Below, one piece after another: positions 6,141 through 9,530 of a stretch of DNA of 9,530 nt (positions within the stretch are counted from its first letter, which is position 1; every line of letters starts with the position of its first letter). The notes below the pieces were generated by a model. That model ran no database searches. It saw nothing but the letters and a program-made list of their open reading frames with translations, and was not told the origin of the DNA. The position numbers and the translations under genes are program-made. The stretch is from an uncultured Flavobacteriales bacterium (GTDB lineage: Bacteria > Bacteroidota > Bacteroidia > Flavobacteriales > Crocinitomicaceae): the NCBI GenBank assembly GCA_946886545.1, contig CAMPIU010000076.1:1-9530 (forward strand), written 5' to 3'.

Positions 6141-7447
6141 TAAGAAATATAAAATAGGTATTTGTCCTTTATTAGATCTGTTTTTTTATCCTCATTGTAA
6201 TTGTATAAACAATAATCTACACCAGTGTGCTCTATTGCTTGTTGAGAACAACCACCGTTACAGACTGGCAACAATTTACAACTAAGGCAAGGAGCATTTT
6301 TAAATTTCGATTCCATACGTTTTGAGTGTTTTTCATTCCAATCAATCGTACCATCTTCCATTAAAACACCTTCTCTTGATGTTGTTTCAAAATCTCGAGC
6401 CGTGCATTTGAAAACATCGCCGTTGTAGTTAATTGTGGCTTGATGCTTTTTGTCTGCGTAACATGATTCTCTCATGGAATCAATGTTAGCTCCCTGAGAT
6501 AGTGTAACCAGCCCTAAACTTCTAAAATATTCCACAACACCTGCAATGTCTTCGGTAATGTCTTTTTCTTCCTGCCAAACTTCGTGAAAAGAGAAGTTCA
6601 AATGGGCTTTCTCCGATTCCGTTAAATCCTTAAAATCCTCAGTAATTAATAGAACATTCTCTAAAGTTTCTTGCGAACAATTTATTCGAACCGAAACCCT
6701 AACCTGGTTTCTTAGACATAAACGAATGTTGGCTACTATTTCATCGTATGATCCTCGTTCTTTACTAACATAGCGAACTTGATTGTGTCTGTCTCTATGC
6801 CCGTCCAAGGTTATTTGAAAAAAAGTAGCTTTATATTCTTTACAAGCATCAATTACAGATTGATCAATAAGGAATCCGTTAGAAGTGAAACCCGAAGTAA
6901 ACAATATATTTCTTTCCTCAAAAAGTGGCGTGACTTCCTTTAAAATTGGAACCACTGTTTTATGAAAATAAAGTAATGGTTCACCACCAAACCATGAAAG
7001 ACTGAAATGTTCAAGTTCATCGTTTGTCTTTATTGTATGCTTTACGTGATTAACAATCTTTTCTATCGTTTCAGCACTCATTTTCGAGGCTTTAATATGA
7101 GTTTCATAGCAGTACCAACATTTGAAATTGCAATTCATTGTCGGGTTAATAGTTAATTGATAGGATCTTCGATCATTTTGATCCATTTCAAAGACAACTT
7201 TTTTTACTTTTTCGACTTCATTTGTTTCTTTAGGAACAAGAAATCCTAATTCAACAAGAGCATTGAAGAAATCTTCATGTACTTCTTCAAGTCCAGACCA
7301 ATCATTACTTTGTCCAATTGTCTTATAAATTGAATACAACTCAGGGTTGAGTAGTAAAAATTCATTTGTGAAGCCATTATATCCAACCGTCTTATCTTCA
7401 TGATCGAAAAAGACATTGAACTGGCTATTCTTAAATTCTGTGTTCAT
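6140..7447 (-). CDS. Radical SAM/SPASM peptide maturase
   Basis: A 435-residue enzyme predicted to modify the neighbouring peptide precursors. Residues 1-90 form a non-catalytic N-terminal region (FTNEFLLLNPELYSIY, then a helix and LVELGFLVP) resembling the winged-helix, PqqD-like leader-recognition domains of other RiPP enzymes; this is inferred. The radical SAM core starts at YQLTINPTMNC, with Cys106, Cys110 and Cys113 (CNFKCWYC, the CX3CX2C cluster motif) and GGEP at 154-157. A complete SPASM domain follows: Cys329, Gly343, Cys348, then Cys387, Cys390, Cys396, Cys400 and Cys413. This fits CX13GX4C - gap - CX2CX5CX3C - gap - C, so two auxiliary [4Fe-4S] clusters are expected. SPASM maturases acting on Cys-rich peptides often form thioethers (sactipeptides, ranthipeptides), but other chemistries such as epimerisation or C-C crosslinks are known in the family, so the reaction here is open. 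ATG at 7447; no Shine-Dalgarno seen. Confidence 0.93.
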   Translation of the reverse strand: MNTEFKNSQFNVFFDHEDKTVGYNGFTNEFLLLNPELYSIYKTIGQSNDWSGLEEVHEDFFNALVELGFLVPKETNEVEKVKKVVFEMDQNDRRSYQLTINPTMNCNFKCWYCYETHIKASKMSAETIEKIVNHVKHTIKTNDELEHFSLSWFGGEPLLYFHKTVVPILKEVTPLFEERNILFTSGFTSNGFLIDQSVIDACKEYKATFFQITLDGHRDRHNQVRYVSKERGSYDEIVANIRLCLRNQVRVSVRINCSQETLENVLLITEDFKDLTESEKAHLNFSFHEVWQEEKDITEDIAGVVEYFRSLGLVTLSQGANIDSMRESCYADKKHQATINYNGDVFKCTARDFETTSREGVLMEDGTIDWNEKHSKRMESKFKNAPCLSCKLLPVCNGGCSQQAIEHTGVDYCLYNYNEDKKTDLIKDKYLFYIS

Positions 7448-7482
7448 AGCGTTAAATAGTAAGGTTCTACATTTTATTTAGG

Positions 7483-7506
7483 GAGAGGCGATATTAATCG
7501 CCTCTC
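7483..7506. promoter_or_regulatory. Stem-loop between the precursor genes and the radical SAM gene
   Basis: GAGAGGCGAT (7483-7492) pairs perfectly with ATCGCCTCTC (7497-7506) around the loop ATTA, and two further G-T pairs are possible outside. On the minus strand, the direction of transcription, it begins 6 nt after the TAG stop of the second precursor and is followed by CCTAAATAAAATG, which is not a proper U tract. On the plus strand it is followed by TTTTTT and looks like an intrinsic terminator for antisense transcription. In the sense mRNA it would form a stable 3' hairpin next to the precursor message, fitting either protection of the precursor mRNA or partial read-through into the enzyme and exporter genes. 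Confidence 0.75.
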
Positions 7507-7512
7507 TTTTTT

Positions 7513-7743
7513 CTAACTGCTGGAATTTTGACAAAACCGACTATTAACTGAAGTAGCACAATTTGCATCTCCAATATTTGTACAGTGTTGTGAATTCGTT
7601 GTATTACAAGCAATTGATGTATTTCTACAAATACCATCGTTGTTTTTAATACCACCGTTAATCCCTCTTAACTTCTCAGTAGTCAAAATAGTGAACCCTC
7701 CAAACAATTTATCATCCTTTTGGGTTAATTCTAAATCTTTCAT
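7513..7743 (-). CDS. Double-glycine-leader, five-cysteine peptide precursor A
   Basis: A 76-residue peptide with a leader of 31 residues (MKDLELTQ at the start, KLFGGF at 12-17, LTTEKLRGINGG at 20-31). The last part fits the C39 processing consensus L(-12), S/T(-11), L(-7), I(-4), G(-2), G(-1), so cleavage is expected after Gly31. The 45-residue core is rich in Asn, Ser and Thr and has Cys at 39, 46, 54, 62 and 71, with gaps of 6, 7, 7 and 8 residues; it ends in NSSS. The leader is 19/31 identical to that of the neighbouring precursor B, while the cores share little beyond the cysteines. A stem-loop begins 6 nt past its TAG stop, then the radical SAM gene. It is very probably a RiPP precursor modified by that enzyme and exported by the C39 transporter; the activity of the product (antimicrobial, signal, metal-binding) cannot be told from sequence. 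Confidence 0.9.
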   Translation of the reverse strand: MKDLELTQKDDKLFGGFTILTTEKLRGINGGIKNNDGICRNTSIACNTTNSQHCTNIGDANCATSVNSRFCQNSSS

Positions 7744-7770
7744 TTTAATACTGTTTAGATTGAAAAAACA

Positions 7771-7986
7771 TCAAAACGTACCACACGTTTTTTCATTAAT
7801 TGCCATCGAACAACCACCTCTTTCATTCTTACAATCATAGGTATTCTTCGAGTCGCAAACACCCCTGTTAAGGCAGGTGTGATTAAGGGATTGTCCACCA
7901 TTAATTTGTGACAATCTTGCAGTACTTAATTTTTGAAAGCCGCCAACTAACTTGTTTTCGACTTGTCCTAATTCAAGGTCTTTCAT
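7771..7986 (-). CDS. Double-glycine-leader, five-cysteine peptide precursor B
   Basis: A 71-residue paralogue of precursor A, transcribed ahead of it with a 27-nt spacer between TGA stop and next ATG. The leader begins MKDLELGQ, keeps KL-x-GGF at 12-17 and ends LSTARLSQINGG (20-31), again a textbook C39 site with predicted cut after Gly31. The 40-residue core has Cys at 38, 44, 52, 59 and 68, gaps 5, 7, 6 and 8, so the five-cysteine layout is shared with precursor A with one-residue differences in two gaps. The core is more charged than that of A (Asp, Lys, Glu, Arg) and ends CGTF. The two leaders use different synonymous codons, so the duplication is not recent and the leader protein sequence has been conserved. 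No signal for membrane insertion is present in the core. An 85-nt gap separates it from the upstream barrel gene. Confidence 0.9.
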   Translation of the reverse strand: MKDLELGQVENKLVGGFQKLSTARLSQINGGQSLNHTCLNRGVCDSKNTYDCKNERGGCSMAINEKTCGTF

Positions 7987-8071
7987 AATTAATAATTTAA
8001 GTTTACACTTCGCACTTTGCTAAGCGGTTTATCAGATAATTCTGTCTGCGCACAACTTAATTACCTAATTT

Positions 8072-9530
8072 CTATTTACCAAGTCTAGTTCCTTCGCCTG
8101 TTGAATTGGTAGAATGTTGATTAACGTTCATTCGATTGTTTCCAAATTTGAATGTTACCGATAAATATATGCCTTGGGTATCGAAATAATTATTATCCGT
8201 TAAAGTCGTTTCATTACTAATGGTTGTAGACTTTGATTTCATTAATCTAAAAGGGTCATTAAATGATAATCTCAAGTTCAATCGATTACGCAACATATTT
8301 TTTGTCAACGAAACACTTGTGTAAGGAAAATCAACTTGACGTGTTATTTGTTGATAGTATGGTGTCATATACCAACCATTCACTCTTAAAATAAAACTTT
8401 CTTTTTTGTCTAAAAGGTGTCTTAATTCAAGATTCACAAACCCTGTGAAAGTTTTTAGATTTTGCGGTGCAATTGCTTCGGTAACTTTCGTTTCTCTCAA
8501 GAAAAGGATTACATTGCAATCTACTGAAAGTCGTTTATTTATTGATTTATAATAATTGGTAATAAGTGACAAGCCTTTTGACGTAATTAAATTTGCAACA
8601 GTAGTCTGTTGTACTTGTGTTGATACATCATAAATTGTAACAGAGGATTGCCCTTTTAAAGAGTAATCAGCATATAAACTAAATCTAAAAGCATTTATAT
8701 CTGTAGAAAGTGATACCGTATGAGAAACGGATGGTTTTAGATACGGATTTCCTACAGAGTACTGATAACTTGATGTGTAATATCTAAAAGGGTTTAATTC
8801 ATTATAACCCGGACGACTAAAATCTCTTGAATAAGAAAGATTCCAAGACCGTCCTTTTTTAGTTACGTACATTACAAATATCTTCGGAATTAACTGAAAA
8901 TAGTTATTTGTAATATAAAGCCCTGTTGTTGGCGATTTACCATAATAAACTGTGTTTTCACCTCTAAATCCAACTTGAAAAGACCAGCTTTTTACGCTCC
9001 AGTCAATACTTGAATAGAGTGCTTGAATATGTTCATCATAATTAAATTGATTACTTTTTAGCGTATCTTCTTCACCTTGATTTAGATTGTCATTGAAAAC
9101 TGAAAGGTGGTACTTATTCGTTGTGTAGGAATACCGACCACCAAAACTCAACTTGACATCTTTAATTGGATGTACATAGTCGATTCCACCAGAAAATAAA
9201 TTTGCTGTACGGGTTAAACGATTGGTTTCAGCGAAATTAGAATCATTTAGGTTTGAATTCGATCTAGTTAGGTAATTGATACTCCCATTATTTTCAAAAT
9301 TGGTATAATCAAAATTGATGTCTATTTGTTTTCCTAAAGAATCTAAACGTGTGATCAGATTAAGGTTTATAGCATTTTTATTATTTAGAGTTCGATCTTT
9401 TGTACTATTATCAATTCTACTAAGCAAAGCATTTTCACTGTTCGTGTTTTCGATGTGGCTATCGTTCTTTATGATGTATTCATTGAAACTACTGAAACAC
9501 AAAATTCCTATTTCAGTTTTCGGACTGATT
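8072..9530 (-). CDS. Outer-membrane beta-barrel (TonB-receptor-like) protein, C-terminal part, 5' end outside the window
   Basis: About 486 codons of the C-terminal part are present; the frame stays open to the right edge (upstream residues read ISPKTEIGIL), so the TTG at 9502 is not a real start. The sequence alternates polar and aromatic strands typical of a barrel and matches the Bacteroidota outer-membrane beta-barrel type related to TonB-dependent receptors (OMP_b-brl_3-like). Telling segments are LSYSRDFSRPGYNELNPF followed shortly by GNPYLKPS, and the final strand IYLSVTFKFG near the C-terminus, after which a polar tail of about 25 residues ends at TAG. The missing N-terminal part would normally hold a carboxypeptidase-like domain and a plug. 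It lies upstream of the two precursors on the same strand, so it may belong to the same operon and serve as outer-membrane passage or receptor for the peptide; this is inference. It could equally be an unrelated nutrient receptor. Confidence 0.87.
   Translation of the reverse strand, partial: ISPKTEIGILCFSSFNEYIIKNDSHIENTNSENALLSRIDNSTKDRTLNNKNAINLNLITRLDSLGKQIDINFDYTNFENNGSINYLTRSNSNLNDSNFAETNRLTRTANLFSGGIDYVHPIKDVKLSFGGRYSYTTNKYHLSVFNDNLNQGEEDTLKSNQFNYDEHIQALYSSIDWSVKSWSFQVGFRGENTVYYGKSPTTGLYITNNYFQLIPKIFVMYVTKKGRSWNLSYSRDFSRPGYNELNPFRYYTSSYQYSVGNPYLKPSVSHTVSLSTDINAFRFSLYADYSLKGQSSVTIYDVSTQVQQTTVANLITSKGLSLITNYYKSINKRLSVDCNVILFLRETKVTEAIAPQNLKTFTGFVNLELRHLLDKKESFILRVNGWYMTPYYQQITRQVDFPYTSVSLTKNMLRNRLNLRLSFNDPFRLMKSKSTTISNETTLTDNNYFDTQGIYLSVTFKFGNNRMNVNQHSTNSTGEGTRLGK

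Noticed and set aside
7513..7986. Assigning the peptides firmly as sactipeptides or ranthipeptides
   Set aside because: The Cys layout and SPASM enzyme are compatible with thioethers, but the acceptor residues and core pattern do not match a class I can recognise with certainty.
7987..8071. Possible separate promoter for the precursor genes
   Set aside because: A TTG is present on the minus strand, but the sequence about 18 nt downstream (TGATAAAC) does not match TAnnTTTG, so I could not support a promoter call.
9500..9502. TTG at 9502 as the start of the barrel gene
   Set aside because: The frame stays open to the window edge and the visible part starts inside the protein, so this is only a fragment of a longer gene.

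Overview
The window reads as a chromosome segment from a member of the Bacteroidota. The flavobacterial side, possibly Fluviicola-like, is only a guess. The support is AT-rich DNA, a holA - rsmE - DUF4159 block with a divergent HsdR-N-type gene, two sites matching the Bacteroidota -7 promoter consensus TAnnTTTG, a large outer-membrane beta-barrel receptor of the Bacteroidota-typical type, GTCCCGATAGCTATCGGGAC repeats, and few Shine-Dalgarno sequences.

Layout. (1) 1-2577, minus strand, housekeeping: holA (DNA polymerase III delta), rsmE (16S rRNA m3U methyltransferase) and a secreted DUF4159 protein form a tight operon. It is followed by the start of a GlsB/YeaQ-like small membrane protein that runs off the left edge. 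(2) 2578-2720, a divergent intergenic region with a 14-nt inverted repeat placing a TAATTTTG element just before each start codon, a 7-bp tandem repeat and a 20-bp perfect palindrome. (3) 2721-3158, plus strand: a stand-alone HsdR-N-like (PD-(D/E)xK fold) protein. (4) 3159-3959: about 800 bp with no convincing gene but several repeats, which looks like the boundary between the conserved block and an accessory locus. (5) 3960-9530, minus strand, visibly more AT-rich: a putative ribosomally synthesised, post-translationally modified peptide (RiPP) locus. In transcription order it holds an outer-membrane beta-barrel protein (5' end outside the window), two paralogous 71- and 76-residue double-glycine precursors, a radical SAM/SPASM enzyme, and a C39 peptidase-containing ABC exporter.

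Proposed working of the locus (inference): the two precursors share a nearly superimposable 31-residue leader ending in Gly-Gly and carry divergent 40-45 residue cores, each with five cysteines at nearly the same spacing. The radical SAM enzyme would bind the leader through its N-terminal domain and modify the cores, perhaps by thioether formation at cysteine. The exporter would then cut after Gly31 and move the product across the inner membrane. A strong stem-loop directly behind the second precursor separates the peptide genes from the enzyme genes and may set their expression ratio. The translationally coupled enzyme and exporter, the missing HlyD-type adaptor and the adjacent outer-membrane barrel are the other notable points. 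This RiPP locus is the part of the window most likely to be undescribed.
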